Positions 9,486-18,743 of a DNA stretch of 64,000 bases are shown one piece after another; positions within the stretch are counted from its first letter, which is position 1, and every line of letters starts with the position of its first letter. Source of the DNA: Psychroflexus montanilacus (lineage in GTDB: Bacteria > Bacteroidota > Bacteroidia > Flavobacteriales > Flavobacteriaceae); assembly GCF_020164535.1 (NCBI RefSeq), contig NZ_JAIQZC010000001.1:434001-498000 (forward strand), in the 5' to 3' direction. Position numbers and translations under genes: made by a program. The notes under the pieces were generated by a model. The model made no database searches. It had not been told where the DNA came from and worked only from the letters and a program-made list of their open reading frames with translations.

Positions 9486-11093
9486 TTAGTTCATTGAATC
9501 CTTCTGCCTTTCAAAATAAAGGTCAAAATCAATCCCGTTTGAAATTAATCTCTTTTTCGGTTTAAAATCTTCAGAAAAAATGCTTTTTTGCGTTTCAAGT
9601 TTAGAAAAGTCTATTTGAGATAAATCACTCAAAGAATGGATAAAGCTACTTAAAGAATATGGCCTATCCGGCTTAAATTCAAAATTATAATCAGAGTCAA
9701 ATTCAGGAGAAGTCCACAGAAAAAAAGGGATTTCAAACATAGATTTTGTAGGAATATCTGATGAAACATGTCCTACAAACTCTCTTTCAAAAAAAACTTC
9801 TTCGCCGTGGTCTGAAAAATATAGTACATAACTTTTATCATCCTTTGCCTTTACTTTTTCTATGATGCTATGTATCAAAAAGTCTAAGTACACAATAGAA
9901 TTGTTATAGTGGTTGATAAGTTCAAAATTTTCTTTTGAAGGAAAAGGGGTCTTGGGGTTATCTTGAAATTTCTTGAATTGATCTGGATATCTCAAATTAT
10001 AATTGGAATGCGTTGCTAAAAAATTTATGACTATAAATTTTTTAGAAGCTTCGTCTTCCAGTGCCTTATCTAGGTGTGGGAGTAGTACTTCGTCAAAAGG
10101 TGTTACAGAACCCCAACGTGTAGTATTGGTGTAGATATAATGGTCTGAAGCTTTGGAAACTTTGGTAAGGAAGGTTTCGTACATTCCTATTGGCATTTGA
10201 TTGGATAACCAAAAAGTTTTAAACCCAGCTTGATTCATGAGTTGAATGATAGAAGATTCAGTTTTATTTTGAAAATCTTTAAAAATAAGTGCATCTTCCA
10301 AGGATTCTATAGTATGAGACTCTGAACTTATGACATCATTATAAATCAATAATTCCTCCTTCATCTTAGAGAGCAAAGGAGTAGTCTCCCTTTCATATCC
10401 ATATATGCCCATTTGTCTTCTGGTGGTTGATTCCCCTATTAAAAGGACAAAGGTGTGAGATTCTGTATTTCCTTTGAAGGTAACTTTTTCAAAATGACCA
10501 AACCTCTGGTCTAAATTTAGATCAGAAAATTTATAAGTTTCGTAAACATAACTTAGTGTTCCTTTCAGTACTTGAAAGGGAAAGTTGGCTACAATATAAC
10601 CACTCCATTTCAGCCCAACTACAAAAATTATAATGAGTCCTATTTTTAAACTAAAAGGAAAATTTTTCGACAAAACCAAAGCAGGTTTTTTGATTTTAAT
10701 AAAATACGAAATCAAAATAACCAACAACAATCCACTGAGAATTAATAGTTTAATATCAACATAAAGATTTAAGAATTCTGAAATTTCAGCTGTATTGGTT
10801 TCAAAAAAGATAAAAATAGAAGAAGCCGAAAAATAGGTGCTGAACAGATAGAAAAAGGAGGTTTCAAACCACAAACCATAGATAAAAAAAGTAAAAGCTA
10901 GTGAAGTTAAAATGGCTTTTGCTTTTTGGATTTTAATCATACTTAAAGCAAGCCATATACAAGATAAATACACAAAATGCTCTACCAAATTCTGGAAATT
11001 ATACCATCTAAAATCAGCAAATAACAACTCGAACAGAAAACAAATCCAGACAGGAACTATCCAAAACAGAAAAGGCTTGAGGTTAATCTTCAT
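9486..11093 (-). CDS. Membrane phosphoethanolamine-transferase-like sulfatase-fold protein
   Basis: 535 residues. Five hydrophobic segments occupy roughly residues 8-185, followed by a sulfatase-fold domain. GESTTRRQMGIYGYERETTP matches the nucleophile region of EptA/CptA enzymes (threonine after GES), and YFSDHGEEVF carries the metal-binding Asp-His pair. Such enzymes move phosphoethanolamine from phospholipid onto lipid A or other glycans on the periplasmic side. The start overlaps the preceding glycosyltransferase by 11 bp, so the minus-strand genes from 13,184 to 9,486 form one operon. Whether the acceptor is lipid A, core sugar or another glycan is open. Confidence 0.8.
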   Translation of the reverse strand: MKINLKPFLFWIVPVWICFLFELLFADFRWYNFQNLVEHFVYLSCIWLALSMIKIQKAKAILTSLAFTFFIYGLWFETSFFYLFSTYFSASSIFIFFETNTAEISEFLNLYVDIKLLILSGLLLVILISYFIKIKKPALVLSKNFPFSLKIGLIIIFVVGLKWSGYIVANFPFQVLKGTLSYVYETYKFSDLNLDQRFGHFEKVTFKGNTESHTFVLLIGESTTRRQMGIYGYERETTPLLSKMKEELLIYNDVISSESHTIESLEDALIFKDFQNKTESSIIQLMNQAGFKTFWLSNQMPIGMYETFLTKVSKASDHYIYTNTTRWGSVTPFDEVLLPHLDKALEDEASKKFIVINFLATHSNYNLRYPDQFKKFQDNPKTPFPSKENFELINHYNNSIVYLDFLIHSIIEKVKAKDDKSYVLYFSDHGEEVFFEREFVGHVSSDIPTKSMFEIPFFLWTSPEFDSDYNFEFKPDRPYSLSSFIHSLSDLSQIDFSKLETQKSIFSEDFKPKKRLISNGIDFDLYFERQKDSMN

Positions 11094-11898
11094 TTCTTAA
11101 TCGTTTAAGTTTCGAAATTGCTTTTACGCCAGTTTGATAAGCTCTGATTTGTCCAAAAAAAGATATATGTGTATGTCTAAATAGAAAAAAAACATATTTT
11201 ACTAACCATAAATACACTAAGTTATTGTATTGTATAAATTTATATGCTGTGGTGGCTTCTAAAATAGAAGCAGAGCTTAATTTTAGCCCAGAAGTTAGGC
11301 CAGTATGAATGCAAATAGGTTCAGATACATAGGCAACTCCAAGACCCTTTTTTAAAATTTGATGTCTTAGTACTTGCTCTTCAGAACAGGGGAAAGTAGC
11401 CCCAATTCCAAAACGCTCATCAAACCAAATTTCATTCTGAAGTATATCTTCTTTCCTTATTGATATTTCAACAGAAGATAGGGGGCGCTTATTGGATTTT
11501 ATATAGCCGGTGTATCTTGGATAAAGTTTAGCCAATTTGCCATTCTCATCCAAAAATTGAAACGAAATCAAACTTGCTTCTGGATAGGTTTCATAAGCTT
11601 TTAGAATAATCTGTTTAAAGCCTGGTAAATATTCTATATCATCATCTGCAATGAGTAAAATATCTCCTATTGCATTTTCAATGGCTAGATTTCGACTTTT
11701 ACTCAACCCAAATTCTCGAGAATTGATAACTCGAATTCTTTTATCATGAGAAACTAAATCTTCATCAAGTTTAGTTTGGTTGATGACAAGTAATTGATAC
11801 TGATCTAAGTCCAGGACTGGAAACATCTTCTCTAAGAACGAAAGGTCTTTTCTGTTCATAGTAGAAATCAAAATCTCCAATGCTGGTTTGGTTTTCAT
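11083..11898 (-). CDS. Family 2 glycosyltransferase
   Basis: 271 residues, GT2 type: LEILISTMNR start, FGLSKSRNLAIE acceptor-side helix, and the metal motif DDD in LLIADDDIEYLPGF near residue 90. GIGATFPCSEEQVL supplies the acidic region expected before the catalytic base. It overlaps the flippase stop by one base (TAATG) and the following membrane transferase by 11 bp, so it is in the middle of a three-gene operon. Likely adds a sugar to the glycan moved by the flippase. Donor and linkage unknown. Confidence 0.87.
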   Translation of the reverse strand: MKTKPALEILISTMNRKDLSFLEKMFPVLDLDQYQLLVINQTKLDEDLVSHDKRIRVINSREFGLSKSRNLAIENAIGDILLIADDDIEYLPGFKQIILKAYETYPEASLISFQFLDENGKLAKLYPRYTGYIKSNKRPLSSVEISIRKEDILQNEIWFDERFGIGATFPCSEEQVLRHQILKKGLGVAYVSEPICIHTGLTSGLKLSSASILEATTAYKFIQYNNLVYLWLVKYVFFLFRHTHISFFGQIRAYQTGVKAISKLKRLRNED

Positions 11899-13184
11899 TA
11901 CTGATTATAAATAAGAGGCTTCCTAAAGAGGAATAAAATAATTAAAAAATAAGCAACATAGGTTAGCGCATGTCCTATAACTACACCTTCCAAACCCACT
12001 TTGGGTATGAAATACAAGGCTGAAAAATATAAACTTAAGGCTAAAAATAAATCCGTAAGGATATAATGCCACATCATTTTTTTGGCGTGAAACTGATACA
12101 CCATAACCAGTGCTAGAACTCTGAAAAAATCTCCAACCATCTGCCACAAAAATAAATCAGTTGCTGGTATAAACTCTTCTGAAAAAATTAATCGTACAAT
12201 CCAATCTCTTAATACATAGACTATAAACAAACCCAAAATAAAAATGGGCAAAATTTGTTTATAAAATGAAAAAATAATATCTCTAAATTGTTGCCTGGAT
12301 TGGGCTTCTGCGAGCTTTGGTAAAATATATAAATTCAATAGCGACAACACAAAAAGCAGATAATAATTGGATATTCTTTGAGTGGACTCCCAGAAACCAG
12401 CTTCTTCCTCGCCAATAGTATCTATCAAAAAATTACGAATTCCCAGATAAACAAATGGAAAGGTAGCGCTAGAAATAAGAGTCATAAATGCAAACTGACC
12501 CAAATTCTTTAGCATGGGTATGGAAAACTGGCTAAACGAAAATGCCATTAGTTTACCAGAATAAATTTTTACGTGATATAATGTAAAAAAAAGCATTGCA
12601 GAAGGCACCAAAACGACAGCTAATAAGGCGCCCTCCAAACCTTGGATATAAAGTAAAATAGCAAATAATGTAAGATTCAAAATATGAGAGGCTATATTTA
12701 TTTTGATGACTTTATTGAATTCACTAAAGCCTTTCAAAATGGCCATCAAATAAATATTCATCACATGAAGTGGTAATACAAATGCCAACAATTTGATTAC
12801 AAAAACAAAATCCTTGGTTCTGAAAATAAGCGCATTGATAGATTCAGAAAACATAAAAATAAAACCCATCGTTAAAACACAAACGGCAAACCCTACCCCT
12901 ATTAAGGTTGACAAAAAAGGAGAGAAAACTTTTACATCTTGTTTATATTCTGCACTATATTTTACAACAGCGTTATCTAAACCACCAGTTGAAAACTTTT
13001 GAAATAGTTCTAAACCATTTCTCATGTTACCCAGTAAAGCAATGCCTTGAGGGCCAAGATAAAGTGCCGTGAGTTTAGAAACGCCTAAGCCAGCTATCAT
13101 TTTAACTACCACCGATAGACTGTTGAAAGAGCTAACTTTCAAAAAAGTAGATTGCTGGATGACAGTTTTTAGCCGTTTTATCAC
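11898..13184 (-). CDS. Wzx-type O-antigen/polysaccharide flippase
   Basis: 428 residues, almost all in hydrophobic segments (about 12), with the start typical of the MATE-like Wzx/RfbX group (FNSLSVVVKMIAGLGVSK and the YLGPQGIALLGN segment). It would flip lipid-linked oligosaccharides from the cytoplasmic to the periplasmic face. It is the first gene of the minus-strand operon with the glycosyltransferase and the phosphoethanolamine-transferase-like gene. The length matches family members (about 420). No initiating sugar transferase or Wzy polymerase is visible in the window, so the pathway must be completed by genes elsewhere. Confidence 0.85.
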   Translation of the reverse strand: MIKRLKTVIQQSTFLKVSSFNSLSVVVKMIAGLGVSKLTALYLGPQGIALLGNMRNGLELFQKFSTGGLDNAVVKYSAEYKQDVKVFSPFLSTLIGVGFAVCVLTMGFIFMFSESINALIFRTKDFVFVIKLLAFVLPLHVMNIYLMAILKGFSEFNKVIKINIASHILNLTLFAILLYIQGLEGALLAVVLVPSAMLFFTLYHVKIYSGKLMAFSFSQFSIPMLKNLGQFAFMTLISSATFPFVYLGIRNFLIDTIGEEEAGFWESTQRISNYYLLFVLSLLNLYILPKLAEAQSRQQFRDIIFSFYKQILPIFILGLFIVYVLRDWIVRLIFSEEFIPATDLFLWQMVGDFFRVLALVMVYQFHAKKMMWHYILTDLFLALSLYFSALYFIPKVGLEGVVIGHALTYVAYFLIILFLFRKPLIYNQ

Positions 13185-13265
13185 GTTCGAGTTGGATCTT
13201 TTAATTATCGAAATTACAATTTTAATACATATAGACTTGTATTTCGAAATTTAAACTTATCAACT

Positions 13266-13296
13266 TAAAAAGCCTCATACTGAACGTACAAGGCTA
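13266..13296 (-). terminator. Probable terminator of the btuB operon
   Basis: On the minus strand AGCCT pairs with AGGCT across a 15-nt loop and is followed by a run of T. It lies 30 bp past the stop of the BtuG-like gene. The stem is short, so support is moderate. Confidence 0.5.
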
Positions 13297-13326
13297 TTTA
13301 CTTAAAACAGGATGAAGCTTTAAGAT

Positions 13327-14379
13327 TTATTGAAAATAAAAGCCATTCGGGTTTAAACCAACTGTAAAGTCGGCTAATAAATCTCCGGAAGAGGAATAAA
13401 TAAATACTGTACCGTCAGAAGCAAAGTCTCCAGCATCAGCCAAATAAAATTGACCTTCATGAACATCAAATCCATATAGTGCTCCATTTGCAAGTTCACT
13501 TCCGTAATCAAATATTGGCTCCGATGAAAGTTCTCCTGAGGAAATAGAAGATGAATAGACCGCATTTCCAGAAGTGTAATACATTTGTCCGCTTTCTATC
13601 CTTAAATTATTTAGAGATGTCAAATTTGAAGGCTTATTAATTACAGTTTCAATACTAAAATCTACTGTATTTATGATTTTCAAACCATCATCATCTAGAG
13701 CATAAACGTTATTATTGAAAGCTTTTAAAGAATTTAAATCATCACCTACCTGTATTACTTCATCAATGTTGTTGCTTGAAGGATCAAAAACAGAAATACT
13801 AGAAACTGGATTTTCACTACCAAAGAGGGAAGGATTTTGTATAAAAATAATTCCATTCGAATTCACTATGTGATTTGCTACTGCTCCTACTAAGAAGGTT
13901 TCTTGTACTTGCAAAGTTTCAAGATCTATGACTGCAATAAAATCGTCTTGATCTGAGTCAAAAGCAGCCTGGTTTGTGACATAAACTTTCCCGTTAAGAA
14001 CAGTTCCATAACGTGGTACATCTAAATCTCCATCTATAGTTTCTATCAATTCAAAAGTAAATCGATTGACCACACTAATTATATTTGAACCATTGGAAAT
14101 TATAAAAGCTCTGTCACCATCAAAAAATATTGACTGAGGAAATAGGCCAACACTTTGACCAGGATTAGTATTTTCGAAAATAGAATTTTCTACTTCACTG
14201 AGGTCATTCGAAATAAATGAAACCGAAGAGCCTCCTGAAAATCCTCCTTCATTCAAAATAAGGGTTCCGTTTGCAAAATCACCATCTGGAATGACTGGCT
14301 CGGTGATATCGTCATCACTACTACATGAGATAATAAAAGCTGAAAAAAATAATAAAAATAACGTTGAGTACTTGTTCAT
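13327..14379 (-). CDS. BtuG-like surface lipoprotein (DUF5074/YncE-type beta-propeller)
   Basis: 350 residues with a lipoprotein signal (cysteine 19, IISCSSDDD); the acidic residues right after the cysteine resemble the Bacteroidota export signal to the cell surface. The rest is a seven-bladed beta-propeller in pattern: repeated ISVVNRFTFELIETI, IAVIDLETLQVQETF, IKIINTVDFSIETV units. It starts 11 bp after btuB stops and lies behind the cobalamin riboswitch. Known BtuG proteins are B12-binding surface lipoproteins that sit on BtuB and pass it cobalamin. Context and fold support that role here, while direct B12 binding is inferred, so no symbol is given. Confidence 0.75.
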   Translation of the reverse strand: MNKYSTLFLLFFSAFIISCSSDDDITEPVIPDGDFANGTLILNEGGFSGGSSVSFISNDLSEVENSIFENTNPGQSVGLFPQSIFFDGDRAFIISNGSNIISVVNRFTFELIETIDGDLDVPRYGTVLNGKVYVTNQAAFDSDQDDFIAVIDLETLQVQETFLVGAVANHIVNSNGIIFIQNPSLFGSENPVSSISVFDPSSNNIDEVIQVGDDLNSLKAFNNNVYALDDDGLKIINTVDFSIETVINKPSNLTSLNNLRIESGQMYYTSGNAVYSSSISSGELSSEPIFDYGSELANGALYGFDVHEGQFYLADAGDFASDGTVFIYSSSGDLLADFTVGLNPNGFYFQ

Positions 14380-14390
14380 TTACTTTGGTT

Positions 14391-16226
14391 TTAAAAATTG
14401 ATTTGGGTTTTAATAAAAAAATGCCTGCCCGGCAAGGGTCTATTTTCTATGGTTTGGTAAGCTATATCTCCTACATTCCGTACTTGAAATGAAAGCTTTA
14501 GATTTTGTAGTTTTGGAAATGTATAGGATATACCGGCATTCCAAAGCCAATAATCTTCCAAAACATCACCCGCACTGTTATTGGATCTTGTAAAAACTTC
14601 CCCGTTATATAAATTTTGAACATCGACTGAAAACCGATCAATGCTATAAGTCAAGCTGTTGGTAACTTTATGTTTTGGCACATACGTGAGTTGAAAGCCT
14701 GTTTGTTTATTTTCAGAAATTGTATAGGCATAGAGAGATCTCAAGTCGAATGTATGCATACCAAACTCATAACTGCTGCTTAAATTGGCTTCCAGTCCGT
14801 AAGTTTCAACTTCGTCAACATTTTCTGGCTGCCAGACATTGGAAGAATTTGGTATCCACCGGATGAGATTGGTAATATCATTGTAATATCCCGTAAAAGA
14901 TAATTGATGAGTATTCTCAGGATCTGAAAGTATGAGAGAAGCTTCTATCTGATTGGAAGTTTCTGGAAGTAAATCGGTTCTTCCACTTCCCTCCCAGTAC
15001 AAATCATTGAAGGTTGGAATTCTAAAGTTTTTGGACACATTTGCTTTAGCTGAAATCACTTCTGAAAACTTATAATTCAAGCCTCCGCTAAATAAAAATG
15101 GACTATCATAAACATCTGAATATTCTTGCCTTACACTTACTTCTGAAGTCAATTTTTTCCAATGGTGTTTGGTCAAAAAAGCAAAACTGGCGATGTTCCG
15201 ACTTTCAGACAGGACATTATCTCCGCTGGCACTGCTGTAGTTATACTCACTTAGCACATTAAAATCGAAAGCCTTATACGTATAAAACAAGCTGTAGCGA
15301 GCAAGCAGAGTTTGAGCGGAAGCTCCTGTAGGTCTTGGAGTTCTTGTGTCTGCTGTATACCGAAAGTCTTCATTGAAAAAAGCAAACTTCAAAATGGAAG
15401 TCACATCAGATAGCTGACTTTCCCATTCCAAAAGATGTCTATGGTCTTCGTTAAAATAGCTGGAAGGCGGATCTGAAGGAAATACAAGGGAAAAGTTCCT
15501 GTCACCATTAAAATACATGCCGTGGTAAGTAATTCTATTGTTTGTATTTAATTTTCTAGACAAACTGAAGTTGGCATTGTAGTGTTCAAATTCACCATTC
15601 AAATTTTGTCTTGAAGTCCCAGGCCAGTCGTAATCATTTTCAGAAGAAAACCGTGATAAAGAAAGCGACAAACTCCACTTATCGGTGGAAGTCGATGCTT
15701 TCAGAAGGTTTTGATAAGTGGAAAAACTGCCTGCTCTGGCACTTAAGGTACCCTTGGTTTCACCATTGAATTTCAATTCATTTTTAAGATGAACACTACC
15801 TCCTATAGCGCCAGTTCCATAAATCACGCTTCCCCCACCTGGTCTTACAGACAGCTCATCAAATCCATCTACCAGCAGAGTATTGAAATCGGTCTGACCA
15901 TTGAGTTGCGAATTGATGTTAAATCCATTCCAAACCACGGCCGTCTGTTGAGCTGTAGTCCCGCGAAATGAAGGAGACGACACCATGCCGTAGCCATTTT
16001 GCCTTAAAAATATAGGATTGTTTTGCTGCAGCAAATCCGTAAGCGTTCCTGGAGAATCCTGCAAAGTAGAGCTTAAAATGTCTTGTAGGAGTTGGCCCGT
16101 AGAAAACCGATTGATTTGACGGTCAACTACAAACACTTCATCCAATCTCTGGATGGAATCCAACTGTGAGTAACTTAGCGTCGTTATAAAACACGCCAAA
16201 GCACTGTAAATAATAGAATAATTCAT
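14391..16226 (-). CDS. btuB: TonB-dependent cobalamin receptor BtuB
   Basis: 611 residues: signal peptide (first 20), a plug domain starting near DEVFVVDRQ with RQNGYGMVSSPSFRGTTAQQ and a GGGSVIYGTGAIGGSVHL end, then a 22-strand-type barrel ending in an aromatic residue (KTQINF). TonB-driven outer-membrane uptake of cobalamin is supported by length (BtuB about 600), the riboswitch directly upstream, the BtuG-like partner 11 bp downstream and btuFCD across the divergent promoter. It is regulated by the cobalamin riboswitch in its leader: high B12 should shut it off. Without this context it could only be called a TonB receptor. Confidence 0.9.
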   Translation of the reverse strand: MNYSIIYSALACFITTLSYSQLDSIQRLDEVFVVDRQINRFSTGQLLQDILSSTLQDSPGTLTDLLQQNNPIFLRQNGYGMVSSPSFRGTTAQQTAVVWNGFNINSQLNGQTDFNTLLVDGFDELSVRPGGGSVIYGTGAIGGSVHLKNELKFNGETKGTLSARAGSFSTYQNLLKASTSTDKWSLSLSLSRFSSENDYDWPGTSRQNLNGEFEHYNANFSLSRKLNTNNRITYHGMYFNGDRNFSLVFPSDPPSSYFNEDHRHLLEWESQLSDVTSILKFAFFNEDFRYTADTRTPRPTGASAQTLLARYSLFYTYKAFDFNVLSEYNYSSASGDNVLSESRNIASFAFLTKHHWKKLTSEVSVRQEYSDVYDSPFLFSGGLNYKFSEVISAKANVSKNFRIPTFNDLYWEGSGRTDLLPETSNQIEASLILSDPENTHQLSFTGYYNDITNLIRWIPNSSNVWQPENVDEVETYGLEANLSSSYEFGMHTFDLRSLYAYTISENKQTGFQLTYVPKHKVTNSLTYSIDRFSVDVQNLYNGEVFTRSNNSAGDVLEDYWLWNAGISYTFPKLQNLKLSFQVRNVGDIAYQTIENRPLPGRHFFIKTQINF

Positions 16227-16271
16227 ACACCACCAGACCTTTATCCCGAAAGTCTTCGTTTTAAATTAAGC

Positions 16272-16465
16272 ATTGAGGCAGGTCTCCTGGCTTGCGTCTT
16301 TATTCAACCTTCCCATCAGCCTTAAGCTGACAGTGGTTACGAAGTTGAGGAATCAAGCATACGCCCTAGGCGTACTAAGCTTACAGTTGCGGGAACAGCT
16401 TTCGATTTTAACGAAATTCCCTTTTAATCTTCAAAAGTTAAAACAACCTTTGAGAACCAAAATGC
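16272..16465 (-). promoter_or_regulatory. Cobalamin (AdoCbl-type) riboswitch in the btuB leader
   Basis: Read on the minus strand it contains the classic parts in order: a 5' arm with TGGTTCTC, GGGAAT and AAATCGAAAGCTGTTCCCG, CCGCAACTGTAAG, the CCACTG segment, a GATGGGAAGG arm, and the B12 box AGCCAGGAGACCTGCC close to the btuB start (about 45 bp). The B12 box probably pairs to hide the ribosome site when cobalamin is bound. It controls btuB and the BtuG-like gene only; the divergent btuF transcript does not include it. Confidence 0.93.
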
Positions 16466-16470
16466 ATCGC

Positions 16471-16478
16471 AAAAATAG
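16471..16478 (-). promoter_or_regulatory. -7 promoter box for the riboswitch-btuB transcript
   Basis: TATTTTTG on the minus strand, an exact TAnnTTTG match, placed just before the 5' end of the riboswitch, so the transcript would begin at its first conserved bases. No clear -33 TTG. Confidence 0.55.
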
Positions 16479-16563
16479 ATAATTCTTAAAGAAAGCCTTC
16501 TTATTCTCACTTAAATTTTATAAAACTGAAATTTTCATGGATTACATTCAAAATAATTAATCA

Positions 16564-16571
16564 TACTTTTG
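16564..16571 (+). promoter_or_regulatory. -7 promoter box for btuFCD
   Basis: TACTTTTG, an exact TAnnTTTG match, 17 bp before the btuF start codon. The leader would be only about 10-12 nt, too short for any riboswitch, so this arm is not under direct cobalamin riboswitch control. Confidence 0.55.
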
Positions 16572-16588
16572 TTTAAATTTTTTACTGA

Positions 16589-17725
16589 ATGAAATTAATT
16601 ATTGTTTTAGCTTTCATTTTTTGCTTTCTATCCTGTAAAAAAGTTGATGAAACCGCACAAGAAAAGAGAGAGTTTACCGAAATAAACATTGAGTATGCCA
16701 ATGGATTTTCTATTCAGAAATTTTCAGACTTTACCAAAGTTATAGTCCATTCGCCGTGGCAAGATGCTGAAAAAGATTTGGTCTATTTGCTGAAACATAA
16801 AAATGTAAACATTCCAGAAAGTGAGTCTTATGACGCCATCATAGAATTGCCTATTCAAAAATTAGTCATTACCTCTACTACCCATATCCCCGCCCTCATT
16901 ACCTTAAATAAAATTGATAAACTTGTTGGCTTTCCCAACCTGGATTACATTTCTTCTGAAGAAGCCAGAGCATTAATAAATTCAGGAAAAGTGAAAGAAC
17001 TGGGTAAAAATGAATCTTTAAATACCGAAATCCTTTTATCTATAGAGCCTGACATCGTCTTTAGTTTTGCCATAGAAGGACAGAATAAAACCTTAAATCA
17101 AATTCAAAACTCTGGTATTCCAGTGGTTTATAACGGAGACTGGCTGGAAAATGATGTGCTTGGCAAAGCTGAATGGATAAAATTTTTTGGTGCATTCTTA
17201 GGGGAATTGGATGCTTCTGTCGATGCCTTCGAAGACGTGAAAACTGCATATAATTCTTTGAAAGGAAAAGCTGAAGAATTAGACAACAAACCAACTGTTA
17301 TTTCTGGTGCAATGCATCAAGACCGCTGGTATTTGCCTTATGGTACAAGTTGGCAAGCACAGTTTTTTGAAGATGCCAATGCCGACTATATTTACAAACA
17401 TACTGAAGGAAAAGGCAGTGCCGCATTTTCTTTTGAGAAAGTCCTTCAAGATGCCAATAATGCAGATATTTGGATTTCACCTGGTCCATTCACCTCTTAT
17501 TCTCAGCTTCTAGAAAGCAACCTGCACTACAAAAAATTTGAAGCATTTCAAGAAAAAAATATTTACACGATGGCATCAACTACTGGTGAAACGGGTGGTG
17601 TGCTTTTCTACGAATTAGGTCCAAGCAGACCGGATTTAGTACTGAAAGATCTCGTTAAGATTTTTCACCCAGAGATTTTAGAAAACGAAAAATTTACCTT
17701 CTTTAAACCTTTGGATCTTGAGTAA
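16589..17725 (+). CDS. btuF: Cobalamin ABC transporter substrate-binding lipoprotein BtuF
   Basis: 378 residues with a lipoprotein signal (cysteine 16, FCFLSCKK). The Fe/B12 periplasmic-binding (TroA-like) fold is shown by the LVITSTTHIPALITL region, LVGFPNLDYI, the LSIEPDIVFSF motif typical of class III binding proteins, and ENIYTM near the end. It binds its ligand in the periplasm and feeds BtuC. The gene overlaps btuC by 8 bp. Iron-siderophore binding would be the alternative; the facing btuB with its riboswitch makes B12 much more likely. Confidence 0.85.
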   Translation: MKLIIVLAFIFCFLSCKKVDETAQEKREFTEINIEYANGFSIQKFSDFTKVIVHSPWQDAEKDLVYLLKHKNVNIPESESYDAIIELPIQKLVITSTTHIPALITLNKIDKLVGFPNLDYISSEEARALINSGKVKELGKNESLNTEILLSIEPDIVFSFAIEGQNKTLNQIQNSGIPVVYNGDWLENDVLGKAEWIKFFGAFLGELDASVDAFEDVKTAYNSLKGKAEELDNKPTVISGAMHQDRWYLPYGTSWQAQFFEDANADYIYKHTEGKGSAAFSFEKVLQDANNADIWISPGPFTSYSQLLESNLHYKKFEAFQEKNIYTMASTTGETGGVLFYELGPSRPDLVLKDLVKIFHPEILENEKFTFFKPLDLE

Positions 17726-18740
17726 ATCGGTTTTAAATCATTTTTTACTATTTCTGCTTCTATCTCTGGGAATCCTCTTGAGTTTATCTTTGGGCTCTGT
17801 TTCAATCCCTATAAAGGATATCTTCAAAAGTTTGGCAGGACTCAGGATAGAAAATTCAACTTGGGATTATATTATCGTGAATTATAGACTGCCTAAAACC
17901 ATAACCGCTATACTTATTGGTTCCGGGCTTGCCGTAAGTGGATTATTGATGCAGACCCTCTTTAGAAACCCCTTGGCTGGTCCTTACGTTTTGGGCTTGA
18001 GCAGCGGAGCAAGTCTTGGCGTAGCCTTTTTGATTATGGGAGCGAGTTTACTTTCTGGAATTCTGGGTGACTTTATCTTTTCAAAATGGGCTATAATTTT
18101 AGCGGCTAGTGGTGGCAGTATTCTGGTAATGCTAGCTGTTTTATCTACTGCTCAGCGGGTTAAAGACACTATGACGCTACTGATCATCGGTTTGATGGTC
18201 GCCAGCCTTACTTCTGCTATCGTAAGTGTTTTAGCCTATTTCAGCAATTCTGACGACCTTCAACTGTATATTTTTTGGTCCTTTGGAAGTTTAGGAAATT
18301 TATCATGGCAAGAAGTTGGAATTTTGGCATCATGCTGGCTCATTGGTCTTGGATTTGCTATTTTTTGCCTTAAAAATTTAAATGCCTTACTTCTTGGTGA
18401 AAATTATGCCAAAAGTATGGGAGTCCAGCTCAAAAGAAACCGAGTATTCATCATTATATCAACATCTATTCTGGCAGGAAGTGCTACTGCATTTGCCGGT
18501 CCAATTGCTTTTGTAGGTTTGGCTGTTCCACATCTGGTTAGACAACTCATACCTACTAATGATCATAGAGTCTTACTGCCGAGTATCATTATTGGTGGAG
18601 CAATATTGATGCTTTTATGTGATGTCATCGCGCAACTTCCAGGAAGTGAAAATACTTTACCCATCAATGCAGTAACCTCTATATTTGGAGCTCCAGTAGT
18701 GATTTGGCTGCTTTTAAGAAAACGAAAACTCAATTTTTGA
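17718..18740 (+). CDS. btuC: Cobalamin ABC transporter permease BtuC
   Basis: 340 residues of the FecCD/BtuC permease family with about ten membrane segments. Recognisable motifs are YRLPKTITAILIGSGLAVSG, the NPLAGPYVLGLSSGA segment and, near the end, FVGLAVPHLVRQL, the loop that contacts the ATPase. The start is TTG at 17718, overlapping the btuF stop; no ATG is near the expected N-terminus. It forms the inner-membrane channel for cobalamin and lies 3 bp before btuD. Siderophore transport is a formal alternative but the context argues for B12. Confidence 0.87.
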   Translation: MSKSVLNHFLLFLLLSLGILLSLSLGSVSIPIKDIFKSLAGLRIENSTWDYIIVNYRLPKTITAILIGSGLAVSGLLMQTLFRNPLAGPYVLGLSSGASLGVAFLIMGASLLSGILGDFIFSKWAIILAASGGSILVMLAVLSTAQRVKDTMTLLIIGLMVASLTSAIVSVLAYFSNSDDLQLYIFWSFGSLGNLSWQEVGILASCWLIGLGFAIFCLKNLNALLLGENYAKSMGVQLKRNRVFIIISTSILAGSATAFAGPIAFVGLAVPHLVRQLIPTNDHRVLLPSIIIGGAILMLLCDVIAQLPGSENTLPINAVTSIFGAPVVIWLLLRKRKLNF

Positions 18741-18743
18741 CAG

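Noticed and set aside
16273-16482. Open frame on the plus strand of 69 codons
   Set aside because: It is the opposite strand of the cobalamin riboswitch; no protein-like features.
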